From Pseudanabaena sp. Chao 1811 (GTDB lineage: Bacteria; Cyanobacteriota; Cyanobacteriia; Pseudanabaenales; Pseudanabaenaceae): a stretch of DNA of 64,000 nucleotides. A program made the position numbers and the translations under genes. Positions 16,437-25,419 of this stretch are shown here, one piece after another (the first letter of the stretch is position 1; each line of letters starts with the position of its first letter). The stretch is from assembly GCF_027942295.1 (NCBI RefSeq), contig NZ_CP101416.1, positions 62,001 to 126,000 on the forward strand, in the 5' to 3' direction. The notes beneath the pieces were generated by a model that was not told the origin of the DNA, made no database searches, and was given only the letters and a program-made list of their open reading frames with translations.

Positions 16437-17492
16437 ATGTTGCCAAATCGACTCGGTTTAATGGCTGTGATGGTAAGTTTGACATTTCTAGGATGTGCTA
16501 ATCCCGATGCGACTAGTTCATCACCATCACCGATCGCGAGTACTACGACCACAAAAGCTGTTACTTCACCTACTGCTTCCACTTCAGAAGCACCCAAAGC
16601 AACTACTGAGCCTAAAAATGCGGCGGCAAAGGCGATCGCAGTAGGTGATATCAAAGAGCTTGACGATAATAGTACCTGTGGCAAGTCTAAAGTCACTTAT
16701 GCTTATGGTGAAACCTCTAATTATCGAGTTTACATTTGTGCGGATGCTAGCGCACCAGAGCGTCCTCGCTATTACATCAGTCGCAACAAAGATGGTAGCG
16801 GTGGTCTCAATATGGAAGCAATGAATTACAATCCCCAAAAATCTGGATCAATTGAATTTAAGAATGATGGATATTTGTATACGCTCGAAGCGCCAACCAC
16901 CCAAAATCCTGAGCCTGTTTTGCGGGTGACTTTCCCAAATGGCAAATTGAATGAAGAGCAGTTATTGAGATATCTTGCTCGAACTGGTAACTCCAATTCT
17001 AGTACTGCTAGTTCTACTGATCCACTCCTATATGTTCTGGACAATCGCGAAAGTCTAGGGGTTTGCAAGGATAATTTCCGTGCTGAGGATGGCAAGAGAG
17101 GCATGGGTTCTAAAGCTTTCCAGATCTCTGACAAGAAGTATCTAGTCCAGATTCAATGCTTTTTAGCGGCTTATCAGGGTGCGTTTGAATATGTACTTTG
17201 GATTGATGATGCTCCTAAACCCCGTGCAATTCCATTAGAGTTTGATAGTTTCCAAGAAGGAAAGAATGGCGAAAAGCCCAAACGGATTACCGATCGCTCG
17301 ATCGCTGGTGTGCCTAGAGTAAATGTGCGATCGCAGACTCTCACCAATTTCACTAAGTTCCGTGGTGTTGGTGACTGCGGCTCGTCGGCGATTTATAAAC
17401 TAGAAGGCGATCGCATGGTTTTACAGGAGTTTCGCGCAAAATATGAATGTGATGGGAAGTATGTACAGGATATGCCTGTGATTTATCCTTAA
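16437..17492 (+). CDS. Putative lipoprotein of unknown function, 351 aa
   Basis: The start is supported by AAGGAG at 16423-16428. A short signal peptide ends in the lipobox TFLGC (Cys about residue 19), followed by a Ser/Thr/Ala/Pro-rich linker to about residue 70. The exported body contains even-spaced cysteines (STCGKSKV, YICADAS, VCKDNF, IQCFL, GDCGSS, KYECDG), which fit disulfides. The second half (about 215-350) resembles a DUF1176-like pattern, with LWIDDAP and a terminal Cys pair, but I cannot confirm a family. It stands alone, ending in a strong shared terminator. Confidence 0.75.
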   Translation: MLPNRLGLMAVMVSLTFLGCANPDATSSSPSPIASTTTTKAVTSPTASTSEAPKATTEPKNAAAKAIAVGDIKELDDNSTCGKSKVTYAYGETSNYRVYICADASAPERPRYYISRNKDGSGGLNMEAMNYNPQKSGSIEFKNDGYLYTLEAPTTQNPEPVLRVTFPNGKLNEEQLLRYLARTGNSNSSTASSTDPLLYVLDNRESLGVCKDNFRAEDGKRGMGSKAFQISDKKYLVQIQCFLAAYQGAFEYVLWIDDAPKPRAIPLEFDSFQEGKNGEKPKRITDRSIAGVPRVNVRSQTLTNFTKFRGVGDCGSSAIYKLEGDRMVLQEFRAKYECDGKYVQDMPVIYP

Positions 17493-17498
17493 TTCTTA

Positions 17499-17539
17499 AA
17501 CCAAAAGAGTGGGGCGCAAATCGCCCCACTCTTTTGGTT
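17499..17539. terminator. Bidirectional terminator
   Basis: Perfect 18-bp arms (17499-17516, 17522-17539; AACCAAAAGAGTGGGGCG and complement) with a 5-nt loop between convergent genes. Confidence 0.9.
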
Positions 17540-17540
17540 A

Positions 17541-18452
17541 TTACTTTGCTACAAATAGAATATCTTCGCTAATTACTTTCAAGAGAGCGTCAAGCCAGAC
17601 AATCGATATCTGGCTAACTCGTCCAGATTCTAAGGTGACAAGCGAGAAATTCCGATAATATCCATCATTGGTTTGGACAATTCTGGGAGTCAACGCCGAA
17701 TTGAAAAAAATTGTCCCCATGTCGTTAGTAGCGATCACCTCACGTTTACGATTTTTATTTAGACGTAAATGATGGTGCATATGTCCAAAGGTGGCAAAGG
17801 GAACGGATTTACCCATTTGATAGGTTTTCGCGATTGCCTCCGCAAAATCAGGATCGCCATAGTCGCCGCCAATTGGTTTCCAATCCTTACCACAGATCGA
17901 ATATTCTTCTTTACCCAGTCCAGAGGGTCCATTATGACCTAAAAAGATCACGGTGTCATGCTTAGTATTGCTGACAGATTCCGTAATCCTTTGCGTCGAT
18001 TCTGCAAAGCTATGTACTTGATAGCGATCACGATAAAAATTTTCCTTCTTCCATTTAGAACTTCCCCAACTAAAGGGACGCGCACCAACTACCGAGAGAT
18101 CGAATTCAGGGAAATCAAGCCAACTGTAACCGACATGGAGTTTCCCTAAGATATCTAATTGCTGTTGAACGCGATCTTCTTTAGTTCGATCATAGGGACA
18201 TTGTTTCTTTTGAGAATTTTTACTATGAGGATCGGAGGCGCTATACCAAGCGTCATGATTTCCCAAAATAATTGCCTTGGGCAAGTCTAAATCCGCGATC
18301 GCCTGTACAACTTCTACGGACTCATTGCCAAAATCACCCACAAATAGAGTTAAGTCAACTTGCAATGTATGTAATGCTAAACGATCTTCGACGGATTGCC
18401 ACAGGTCATGAACATCGCCAACTATAGCTATTTTGATGGATGACTTGGGCAT
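17541..18452 (-). CDS. TIGR04168-family metallophosphoesterase
   Basis: A 303-residue calcineurin-like phosphoesterase. Metal motifs in order: GDVHDLW (D13/H15), FVGDFGNE, LGNHDAWY, FLGHNGPSGLG and FGHMHHHLR. The inserted GHNGPSGLG and SWGSSKWKKE segments match the family shared by cyanobacteria and plant chloroplasts (TIGR04168), whose substrate is not established. No signal peptide. Single gene, with a terminator shared with the opposing lipoprotein gene. Confidence 0.85.
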   Translation of the reverse strand: MPKSSIKIAIVGDVHDLWQSVEDRLALHTLQVDLTLFVGDFGNESVEVVQAIADLDLPKAIILGNHDAWYSASDPHSKNSQKKQCPYDRTKEDRVQQQLDILGKLHVGYSWLDFPEFDLSVVGARPFSWGSSKWKKENFYRDRYQVHSFAESTQRITESVSNTKHDTVIFLGHNGPSGLGKEEYSICGKDWKPIGGDYGDPDFAEAIAKTYQMGKSVPFATFGHMHHHLRLNKNRKREVIATNDMGTIFFNSALTPRIVQTNDGYYRNFSLVTLESGRVSQISIVWLDALLKVISEDILFVAK

Positions 18453-18587
18453 AATTTCAGAACAGGCTTTTCACCTTGATGCACCAAGTATACTAGACTT
18501 AAAATCCTAAAGAGTAATGATGGGCAGTAATAATCACCATCCATCATTAATCAAAAACTTTAATCCATTTTGGGAGTGCTACAAGCA

Positions 18588-19538
18588 ATGTCCGCTAGTA
18601 ATGGGAAGTTCACCGCAAGCATCAAAGATCGTTTCAATCAATTTTGGAATTGGCGCACGATCGCTCAATTGATTTTTTTAGTAGTTGGTATCACTTGCAG
18701 TATTTTGGCTTGGAATACCCTAGCTAGAAACATGCGAAGTTCAGGGCTGGCGATTAGTTTTGACTTTCTTGGTGATCCTGCTTCCTTTGACATTGCCGAT
18801 ACCCCTTTCCCATACCAAGCTTCCGACAGCTATACCCGTGCGTTACAGGTGGGCTTGATTAACTCGCTGAAAGCAATCTCCGTCAGCATTATCTCCGCAA
18901 CCATAGTTGGTATTACTGTAGGAATTTCTCGGCTCTCGACTAATTGGTTACTCAAACAAATTGCCCGTGTTTATGTGGAAATCCTCCGCAACACACCATT
19001 ATTGTTACAACTATTTTTCTGGTATTCGGCAATCTTTTTGTCGCTTCCCTCAACTAGCGATCGCATTTCCCTTGGTTTTGCCACCCTTGCTAAAGATGGA
19101 TTAACGATTGCAGCTCTAAAAATGACCATTAGCTCTGAGTTTTGCGCCCTTGTCTTAGGCTTGACCATGTTTTCTAGCGCCTTCATTGCCGAAATTGTCC
19201 GAGGGGGGATTCTCTCAGTCCCCAAGGGACAGACAGAAGCAGCCAAAGCACTGGGCTTAAGCAATTTCCAAACTATGCAAAAGATCGTCTTGCCGCAAGC
19301 ATTACGGGTGATTATTCCATCGCTAACTAGTCAATATGTAAACATTGCCAAAAACTCTAGTCTAGCGATCGCGATCGGTTATACCGACATCTATCGCATT
19401 GCCTCCACAACGATTAATCAAACGGGTAGACCCGTCAATGTCATTTTGATTATCATGGGAACCTACCTTGCGATGAGTCTGACTATTTCCGCCAGTATGA
19501 ACTTACTTAATCGTCAATTCCAAATTGTAGAAAGATAA
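18588..19538 (+). CDS. Amino-acid ABC transporter permease (HisM/AapQ type)
   Basis: About 316 residues. ATG at 18588 is preferred over an upstream TTG (18570) because GGGAG at 18572-18576 sits at a suitable distance. The permease domain begins after a first helix (about residues 25-45) and a 70-residue periplasmic insertion; the loop NTPLLLQLFFWY and the EAA motif EAAKALGLSNFQTMQKIVLPQ are typical of polar amino-acid permeases. The size and insertion resemble NatG of the Anabaena N-II neutral/acidic amino-acid system. No partner genes follow; the next gene is a cryptochrome. Confidence 0.87.
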   Translation: MSASNGKFTASIKDRFNQFWNWRTIAQLIFLVVGITCSILAWNTLARNMRSSGLAISFDFLGDPASFDIADTPFPYQASDSYTRALQVGLINSLKAISVSIISATIVGITVGISRLSTNWLLKQIARVYVEILRNTPLLLQLFFWYSAIFLSLPSTSDRISLGFATLAKDGLTIAALKMTISSEFCALVLGLTMFSSAFIAEIVRGGILSVPKGQTEAAKALGLSNFQTMQKIVLPQALRVIIPSLTSQYVNIAKNSSLAIAIGYTDIYRIASTTINQTGRPVNVILIIMGTYLAMSLTISASMNLLNRQFQIVER

Positions 19539-19548
19539 ATTTTAGTAG

Positions 19549-19571
19549 AACAAGGGGCTTCAGCCCTTGTT
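19549..19571. terminator. Hairpin after the amino-acid permease gene
   Basis: AACAAGGGGC...GCCCTTGTT stem in the 47-bp gap before the cryptochrome gene. It lacks a clear T-run, so termination may be partial. The same AACAAGGGGCTT word is used between nrtA and nrtB. Confidence 0.55.
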
Positions 19572-19585
19572 GCTGATAGGTAAGT

Positions 19586-21058
19586 ATGACTAATCAAAAT
19601 ATCTTAGTTTGGTTTCGCAATGACTTGCGATCGCATGATTGCGAAACTTTATGGCGAGCATCTCAATTCGCTCAGCAAACGGGAGCAACAGTATTTCCCA
19701 TTTATTGTTTTGATCCGCGTCACTTTGGCGAAACATCCTTTGGTTTTGCGAAAACAGGGACATTTCGCGCCAAGTTTTTAATTGAGTCTGTGGCTAATTT
19801 ACGGGAGAATTTGCGATCGCTTAATTCTGATCTTATTGTTCGTATTGGTAAGCCCGAAGATATTTTACCAAAATTAGCCCAGCAATGGGGAATTACTTCT
19901 ATCTATTACCATGCAGAAGTGACAACGGAAGAAAAATCCGTAGAAACGAATCTTCTGACTGCTTTAAATCCACAAGATATTGCAATAAAAAGCTTTTGGG
20001 GAAACACACTATTACATCCCAACGATTTACCCTTTGCGATCGCACAACTGCCTGAACTATTTACCCACTTTCGCAAACAAGTAGAAGTTGATTTTACAGT
20101 TCGGGATGTTTTCCCCACACCAACTCACCTCAGTCATCTACCTCATCACTTTGATGTTGGCGAAATTCCAACTCTATCGATATTAGGACTAGTAGAACCT
20201 GTCCCTTGCGATCGCTCAGTTTTAAAATTTTGTGGTGGCGAATCTGCTGCGATCAAACGTCTAGAGCATTACTTTTGGCAAAGCGATCGCCTACAGGTTT
20301 ACAAACAAACCCGCAATGGCATGTTGAATGCCGATGATTCGTCCAAATTTTCACCTTGGCTAGCTTTGGGCTGCATCAGTCCGCGCTATATCTATGCTCA
20401 AGTCAAGCAATATGAGAGCGATCGCCTTGCGAATGACTCAACTTATTGGCTGATTTTTGAACTTCTCTGGCGCGATTATTTTCGATTTGTAGCAGCGAAA
20501 CATGGAGACAAATTATTCTATCGCACAGGTCTACGCGGTATGAATATTCCTTGGAAACAAGACTGGAAGAGATTTGAACTATGGCAAACAGGACAGACAG
20601 GTTTTCCCTTAGTTGATGCGAATATGCGTGAACTTCAGGCTACTGGCTTTATGTCTAATCGGGGGCGTCAAAATGTAGCTAGCTTTCTTACCAAAAATCT
20701 AGGTATTGATTGGCGAATGGGGGCAGAATGGTTTGAATCACTTCTCATTGACTATGATCCTTGCAGCAATTGGGGAAATTGGAACTACACTTCAGGTATT
20801 GGCAATGATGCTAGAGGTTTCCGTTTCTTCAATATCAATAAGCAATCGCAGGACTATGATCCTCAGGGTGAATATGTGAGACATTGGCTACCAGAACTTG
20901 CAGCTCTACCAACTAGTAAAATCCATCAGCCTTGGCAACTACTAAAGGTTGAGCAAAAACGTTTTCATGTGCATCTCGGTGTTGATTATCCCCATCCCGT
21001 GGTCGATTTATTTGCCTCTGCAAAAGTCAATGAAGAAATTTATAACTCTGTCCGTTGA
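19586..21058 (+). CDS. DASH-type cryptochrome (photolyase family)
   Basis: A 490-residue FAD protein: N-terminal photolyase domain (LVWFRNDLRSHDCETLWRA), then FAD-binding domain with NGMLNADDSSKFSPWLALGC (about 245-265), WRDYFRF, and GFMSNRGRQNVASFL with NYTSGIGNDARGFRFFN. These last signatures separate CRY-DASH from CPD photolyases. DASH proteins repair CPD lesions in single-stranded DNA and may act as blue/UV-A receptors. The stop codon lies one base from a dispersed repeat. Confidence 0.93.
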   Translation: MTNQNILVWFRNDLRSHDCETLWRASQFAQQTGATVFPIYCFDPRHFGETSFGFAKTGTFRAKFLIESVANLRENLRSLNSDLIVRIGKPEDILPKLAQQWGITSIYYHAEVTTEEKSVETNLLTALNPQDIAIKSFWGNTLLHPNDLPFAIAQLPELFTHFRKQVEVDFTVRDVFPTPTHLSHLPHHFDVGEIPTLSILGLVEPVPCDRSVLKFCGGESAAIKRLEHYFWQSDRLQVYKQTRNGMLNADDSSKFSPWLALGCISPRYIYAQVKQYESDRLANDSTYWLIFELLWRDYFRFVAAKHGDKLFYRTGLRGMNIPWKQDWKRFELWQTGQTGFPLVDANMRELQATGFMSNRGRQNVASFLTKNLGIDWRMGAEWFESLLIDYDPCSNWGNWNYTSGIGNDARGFRFFNINKQSQDYDPQGEYVRHWLPELAALPTSKIHQPWQLLKVEQKRFHVHLGVDYPHPVVDLFASAKVNEEIYNSVR

Positions 21059-21180
21059 TTAACGTGAGTTCGATAACGCCCATTTGCGCGGCGCTTCGCG
21101 CCGCGCAAATGGCAGAAAATGGGAAGAATCGCTTAGCGATTCTTCCCATTTTCTGCCAGCTTAACCCGAAATGACGTTAT
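21059..21180. repeat. Two-hairpin dispersed repeat, copy B
   Basis: Starts with TTAACGTGAGTTCGATAACG and carries two palindromes: CATTTGCGCGGCGC-TTC-GCGCCGCGCAAATG (about 21080-21111) and GGCAGAAAATGG...CCATTTTCTGCC (about 21111-21157). It matches copy A (15848-15974) in the opposite orientation. It fills the whole gap between the cryptochrome and the V4R gene and could end both transcripts. Confidence 0.78.
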
Positions 21181-21876
21181 TTAATTGGCTGTTAATTTTT
21201 CCAAAATATCCGTCGTGCGTAATCCCTGCTTTACCCAAGGCTCCACCTGTTGGATCTTGCTGTTTACTCCCACAATGAAGCGTGTGTAATTGTCCTGCAT
21301 AGGAATAGAAGCATCTAGAGACTGCGTAGTACTTACCTCAGCTTGTTCTGACCAATCCGTAGCACAGGCACGAATATCCTTCCCTGCCCAGCGGGAAAAC
21401 CATGCAGCAATAAATCCTGCTTGGAGCTGATGCCAAGGCAAATTTCCTGACTGCAAGCCAATTTCACTACCTGTAGTTAATACCGAATTTTCGGTCGTAA
21501 CTACAATCAAGCCATGTTGGCGATGGCTAAAGTCTAAGGTCAAAGTTCCCATGCCGTGGACAGTCCACAGTTGACGCATCGTAGCCAAAAACTCCACAGC
21601 ATTAGTTGCCATAATCGTTGCGCCTTTATAGGACTCGATCTCACCACGAATGTGATCATAAAAAGATCCGCCCCAGCCAAAGCCAAAGGTATAGAGTGCC
21701 AAAGTTCCTGCCTGTCCTGCTTCAGACTGTAAAGCGCGATGGATACTTCGTAACAAAAAATCTGGTATCGCAATGAGGCGATCGCCTTGACGAGTAGACA
21801 GTAAACCCGTCGCAGGATCGGACTTAACATAAAAACGAGGCGAGAAATAATTTCCGGGAATTGAATTATTCGTCAT
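21181..21876 (-). CDS. V4R-domain protein of the photosystem II assembly operon (slr0144-like)
   Basis: 231 residues from ATG 21876, which overlaps the preceding stop as ATGA; an ATG 12 bp upstream (21888) is also possible. The N-terminal YFSPRFYVKSDPATGLL and the downstream globular part match the V4R (4-vinyl-reductase-like) proteins found in the cyanobacterial slr0144-slr0152 cluster. V4R domains bind small hydrophobic ligands. Mutants of the whole Synechocystis cluster have impaired photosystem II assembly (established). It is the last gene of the set here, overlapping the phycobilisome-like gene. Confidence 0.7.
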   Translation of the reverse strand: MTNNSIPGNYFSPRFYVKSDPATGLLSTRQGDRLIAIPDFLLRSIHRALQSEAGQAGTLALYTFGFGWGGSFYDHIRGEIESYKGATIMATNAVEFLATMRQLWTVHGMGTLTLDFSHRQHGLIVVTTENSVLTTGSEIGLQSGNLPWHQLQAGFIAAWFSRWAGKDIRACATDWSEQAEVSTTQSLDASIPMQDNYTRFIVGVNSKIQQVEPWVKQGLRTTDILEKLTAN

Positions 21877-22343
21877 TGGCTTAACCATTGGTGAGCGATC
21901 GCAATGTAGGGCAGTAGCAAATCTGCATTTTCTTTAGGCAGATTTTCCTGAACAGATTTTTGTAAAGAGCGATAAACAAAATCATTAACTCGTTGATTTT
22001 TCAAAGCGATCATGATGTTCTGCATCCAGTACAGCAAACGATCTTTGAGGAGTTCCTCATCCTGCAACAACATCGCGGTGGCACAATAGCGCAGTACCAA
22101 GGCCATATCCCGATTGCACTTGTTACCACCATCAAAAGTCACCTTTGCTGCCACATCAGGAGCGGTAACTTGGATCTGCTGCATCACCTGAGCGAGGATG
22201 GCATTTTCCTCTACTTGAATCAGATCGTAGGTTTTGCGTCGTAGTTGCCAAGAAGCGATCGCCTGATCCAAAGTTCGCAAATCCTCAGGTGCAATGTATG
22301 AGCCATCGGCGCGGTCTAAAACGTTTTCTAATAAAGTAAGCAT
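21873..22343 (-). CDS. Phycobilisome-like (globin-fold) protein of the photosystem II assembly operon
   Basis: A 156-residue helical protein resembling a phycobiliprotein subunit. The segment NKCNRDMALVLRYCATAM (around 75-92) matches the phycobiliprotein core C-x-R-D...LRY...YA; C76 aligns with the bilin-attaching Cys and R78/D79 with bilin contacts. It therefore could carry a bilin, unlike a mere structural relative (inference). It lies in the slr0144-slr0152-like gene order between a basic/acidic protein and a V4R protein. Confidence 0.72.
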   Translation of the reverse strand: MLTLLENVLDRADGSYIAPEDLRTLDQAIASWQLRRKTYDLIQVEENAILAQVMQQIQVTAPDVAAKVTFDGGNKCNRDMALVLRYCATAMLLQDEELLKDRLLYWMQNIMIALKNQRVNDFVYRSLQKSVQENLPKENADLLLPYIAIAHQWLSQ

Positions 22344-22477
22344 AATTATAAAATTATTGAGAAATTAACAATTAAATTAATATAGTGATTGTTTAGTTTT
22401 GAGTTTTATTTTGCGGTAACGAGCCATAAACAAAGCCTGTTGTTAGCATCGATAAAAATTCCTGACAAACTCTCAAC

Positions 22478-22855
22478 CTAAGCCTCAGGAAAGTTAATCA
22501 GTAAATCTTCTAGTAAAGTGAGATCCTCCTCCTTCACAGGCAAAATTTCCTCACTCTCCGCATTCCATTCAATTTTCTGAATAAACTCCCTTGTAGTCAA
22601 AAACTCCAAATCTTGCATATCTTCTAAACCCAACAAAAAAGGAGTTGGACGAGAAACAACGCTTACTTGCCTACTATTTAGATAAGATTGATCATACGTT
22701 TCGGCATCGTTGTTCTGCGATCGCCCCGACGGCTTAGGATGATTGCGATCGAGCGCGAACAGGTTTCTAAACAATCTCAGAATTGATCGCCCCAACCTGC
22801 CCAAACGTTGGAGCGCATTCTTAAAAAACTTACTGCTGCGATTACGCTTCCTCAC
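22478..22855 (-). CDS. Small basic-to-acidic protein of the photosystem II assembly operon
   Basis: About 125 residues if GTG 22855 is used; it lies one base after the V4R stop, with GGAGG 8 bp ahead. An ATG at 22894 would give 138 residues but overlap the upstream gene by 38 bp. The first 40 residues are very basic (RKRNRSSKFFKN, RSILRLFRNLF), the last 50 acidic (EWNAESEEILPVKEED). No known domain. The basic amphipathic start could bind membranes or RNA (inference). Position corresponds to the small unknown proteins of the slr0144-slr0152 cluster. Confidence 0.65.
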   Translation of the reverse strand: MRKRNRSSKFFKNALQRLGRLGRSILRLFRNLFALDRNHPKPSGRSQNNDAETYDQSYLNSRQVSVVSRPTPFLLGLEDMQDLEFLTTREFIQKIEWNAESEEILPVKEEDLTLLEDLLINFPEA

Positions 22856-22856
22856 C

Positions 22857-23588
22857 TCAAATACCTCCTGTCTCCATGGCTTGGCTGAGACCATTACTAT
22901 TGGAGATATCCTGATCTAGCAGTCTTTGCTCAATCTCTTGGGCAGTAGCACCAGAACTTAACCAAAACTCTGCTGCCTTAATACGAGTCTCAGACCCGAT
23001 CAAAAACCGACAGAAGTTATTGCCCATGGAATAGCATTGAATTTCGGTACTACTCAATCCACGATTTAGCATTACCGAAAAGAAACCCGCCAGTAGGCCT
23101 GCATAAAGAAAACATACGGGCTTACCAATATTCCCCATCGACTTAGCTACCGCAGAATCAAATAGATCGATAAAAATGAAACCTTCACGAATAGAGCTGA
23201 GATCGACATTCCACTTTCCCCAACCTTGAGAAGTTAATGGCCACCACCAAGTTTCTAAAGCAAATTTGAGACTTGATTTGTTAATACTGAGGTGATAATC
23301 CCTCTCGAACCAAATTTTAAAATCTTTAGCATCCTCAGTTCCCCAATCCTTACCAATTAAATACATCAACCAACCAGAAGCTTCCCCCACTTCATGCTCT
23401 AGCCCCTTAAGCAACGACACAATAAAATCATCACTTGCTAATACATATTTGTGGTGATTCCAGTCATGAATTTGTCCCCTAGATTGATCAAATTTAAAAA
23501 AAGTATGGCGACTAAAATGACAAACTTGAGATAAAGAAGTCAACGAAATAAGCGTTTCCCCGTTAGGTATAGTGTTTGATTTTGGCAT
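22857..23588 (-). CDS. V4R-domain protein of the photosystem II assembly operon (slr0147-like)
   Basis: A 243-residue protein. The C-terminal half has the V4R pattern: GKPVCFLYAGLLAGFFSVMLN, then IQCYSMGNNFCRFLIGS with the characteristic Cys-x6-Cys-x-F ending (about residues 180-215). Related in architecture to the other V4R protein 1 kb downstream; both probably bind a small ligand, possibly a tetrapyrrole given the photosystem context (inference). It follows a ferredoxin gene by 67 bp. Confidence 0.75.
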   Translation of the reverse strand: MPKSNTIPNGETLISLTSLSQVCHFSRHTFFKFDQSRGQIHDWNHHKYVLASDDFIVSLLKGLEHEVGEASGWLMYLIGKDWGTEDAKDFKIWFERDYHLSINKSSLKFALETWWWPLTSQGWGKWNVDLSSIREGFIFIDLFDSAVAKSMGNIGKPVCFLYAGLLAGFFSVMLNRGLSSTEIQCYSMGNNFCRFLIGSETRIKAAEFWLSSGATAQEIEQRLLDQDISNSNGLSQAMETGGI

Positions 23589-23655
23589 TGGAACTCCTTA
23601 CATTTGCGTAGATACGAATTGTGAATCCTGAAGTTTTGTCTAAACAGTGACTGCA

Positions 23656-24162
23656 TTACCTATTTAAAACTTTAGATTTCTCCGAAGGCAATAACATTTG
23701 GCTTAAATCAGCCGTAAAGGTGGAATCAATTTCAGTCATCTTTTCTAAAGCCGATCGCAAAATCAGCTTACCTTCCTCAACTAAAACCTCACCAGTCAAT
23801 GGATGGATTAAATTTTGTTGAGCGCGTTTCCCAATTAAGCTTTTTAATTCCCCAAGCGAGCCTATATACATTCCTTGAGGGACTTCGATCACCAGCCCAT
23901 CTTGCAAAACCCTTGCTTGACAAGCCAAACGCGAATTTTCCTTAGAGGTAGTGATAAAGCTCAGAGTTAATATTTCCTGTTCACTTTTGGGACTTAGAGC
24001 CTCTTTGCCTGATTGAACATATATATGACAGGTTGCACATCGCCCCTGACCACCACAGGCTTGAAGTACATTCATTTCTTGTTCCAGCAAAACACTAAGC
24101 AAAGTACTTTCGGTTGCGACCTCCACCTCTTGATTTAATGGTTGTAATTTTATTTGTTTCAC
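23656..24162 (-). CDS. 2Fe-2S ferredoxin-like protein (slr0148-like)
   Basis: 168 residues. The cluster motif is C-x5-C-x2-C (ACGGQGRCATCHIY, about residues 35-48) with the fourth Cys in RLACQARV, the adrenodoxin/chlorosome-type spacing. The C-terminal third carries IHPLTGEVLVEEG, a motif shared with the second ferredoxin of this region. Likely an electron carrier for photosystem II assembly. It starts 7 bp after the preceding gene, so both are co-transcribed. Confidence 0.83.
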   Translation of the reverse strand: MKQIKLQPLNQEVEVATESTLLSVLLEQEMNVLQACGGQGRCATCHIYVQSGKEALSPKSEQEILTLSFITTSKENSRLACQARVLQDGLVIEVPQGMYIGSLGELKSLIGKRAQQNLIHPLTGEVLVEEGKLILRSALEKMTEIDSTFTADLSQMLLPSEKSKVLNR

Positions 24163-24169
24163 TTAGATC

Positions 24170-25036
24170 TCATTCAACGGGGGAAATTAGCTTAGCAACA
24201 TCAACAGATATTGCCTTAGATTGCAATACCTGAGAGAAATCAATAATAACCCGTTCACATTCCTTTAAGAAAGCTCTGACCCATGTTTGGACATCCTGCA
24301 ATTGTTCAGGAGTCAAGGGAGCAATCTGCTCAGAAATAAACGGACAACTGACTTGACCTTGATAATCAACTTGCCAATATTCCAAAGAAGGATGCAGATT
24401 CACAAGACTTTCATGACTTTTTCGCCAATAGTTACCGATCGCTAAAGGTCCCAGATAGCCAGAACTATATTTAGTTAAACGGTTGAGGGCTACTAGCGTT
24501 GCTTCCCATGTCAAGGTGTCAGGATTGGTTTGGGCTACCAAGGGAAAAGCTTGATCAACAGGCTCTTTTTTAGCGTTAGAAGCATAGATAAGGGTTTTTA
24601 AGGCATTGTGAACTAAGGATTTCTGCAATAAGTGAACATTTTGAGGATGAATACTCACCACATCATGAACACCACGGGCGATCGCCCATTCCCGAAAAAA
24701 GTCACTAACAACTGACTGTTCAACTAGCAAAATTATCGGCAAATTTTGCCATTGCTTGAGACAGCGTCGGCATACCTCTAGCCAATTCAAATCTTCTAAT
24801 TTACCTAATAAAATTAGGTCAGAAGACTGTCTGGTGATCGTCTGCTCTAACTGTTGATAGTTAGAACATAGATCAGGAATCCAACGATTATCTTTTTTGA
24901 TTTCTTGAAGAAGTATCTGGGATACACTTGGTTGTGATTCAGCTAAAGCTAAGTGAATAAGCGGTTTTTTGGGATAAGGCTGATCAACTAATTCTTCAAA
25001 AAAAGAATCTGAGTTATTCATCTTTAACGTCTGCAT
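24170..25036 (-). CDS. Pseudo-receiver protein of the photosystem II assembly operon (slr0149-like position)
   Basis: 288 residues. Residues about 25-155 have a response-regulator fold pattern: acidic start (LALAESQPSVSQILLQEI), DLILLGKLEDLNW where the phospho-acceptor Asp would be (Gly is present), PIILLVEQS and a helical end. It therefore cannot be phosphorylated at the usual place. The C-terminal half (165-288) is unrecognised. It is the first gene of the six-gene run toward 21.2 kb, between the two ferredoxin genes. Confidence 0.65.
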   Translation of the reverse strand: MQTLKMNNSDSFFEELVDQPYPKKPLIHLALAESQPSVSQILLQEIKKDNRWIPDLCSNYQQLEQTITRQSSDLILLGKLEDLNWLEVCRRCLKQWQNLPIILLVEQSVVSDFFREWAIARGVHDVVSIHPQNVHLLQKSLVHNALKTLIYASNAKKEPVDQAFPLVAQTNPDTLTWEATLVALNRLTKYSSGYLGPLAIGNYWRKSHESLVNLHPSLEYWQVDYQGQVSCPFISEQIAPLTPEQLQDVQTWVRAFLKECERVIIDFSQVLQSKAISVDVAKLISPVE

Positions 25037-25373
25037 TTGCGGCTTTTATAATGTTTTATTAAATTTTGAATGATATTCTAGTGTTTGAATTTAGATTAGT
25101 TAAATGATTAATGTGATAAAAATAAAAAATAAAAAATTAGAATAGTTAATATTAAGAAATAGCCCCTCATCTGCAACACAGTTTCCTTCGGTTACAGCAA
25201 ATCAAAAAACCGACTTATCCTGAAATTCAGCAGAACAGTATGTAGTTAATTTACTAACGTTGAGAAATGCTATAGATAAAAGTTAATAGTAATCTTGTCA
25301 CAAATCTATAATCCGTTAAAAGATTGACTGCGAAAAGTTAAAAAAAATATGTAATTTTTAACACTAAGGATAA
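25037..25373. other. Gene-free A+T-rich region between the ferredoxin gene and the assembly operon
   Basis: No coding frame. It probably holds the promoter for the downstream six genes on the minus strand, since a terminator-like hairpin separates the ferredoxin gene. I could not place a specific -10. Confidence 0.45.
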
Positions 25374-25410
25374 TAAAGCTAAAGACTTGCTTTGTAAGCC
25401 TTTAGCTTTA
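25374..25410. terminator. Terminator after the ferredoxin gene
   Basis: 11-bp perfect arms TAAAGCTAAAG/CTTTAGCTTTA (25374-25384, 25400-25410), just downstream of the ferredoxin stop on the minus strand. Confidence 0.7.
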
Positions 25411-25419
25411 CGGATTAAA

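Noticed and set aside
21181-21888. Start of the last V4R gene at ATG 21888
   Set aside because: ATG 21876 gives the usual ATGA overlap with the previous stop; the longer start is possible but less likely.
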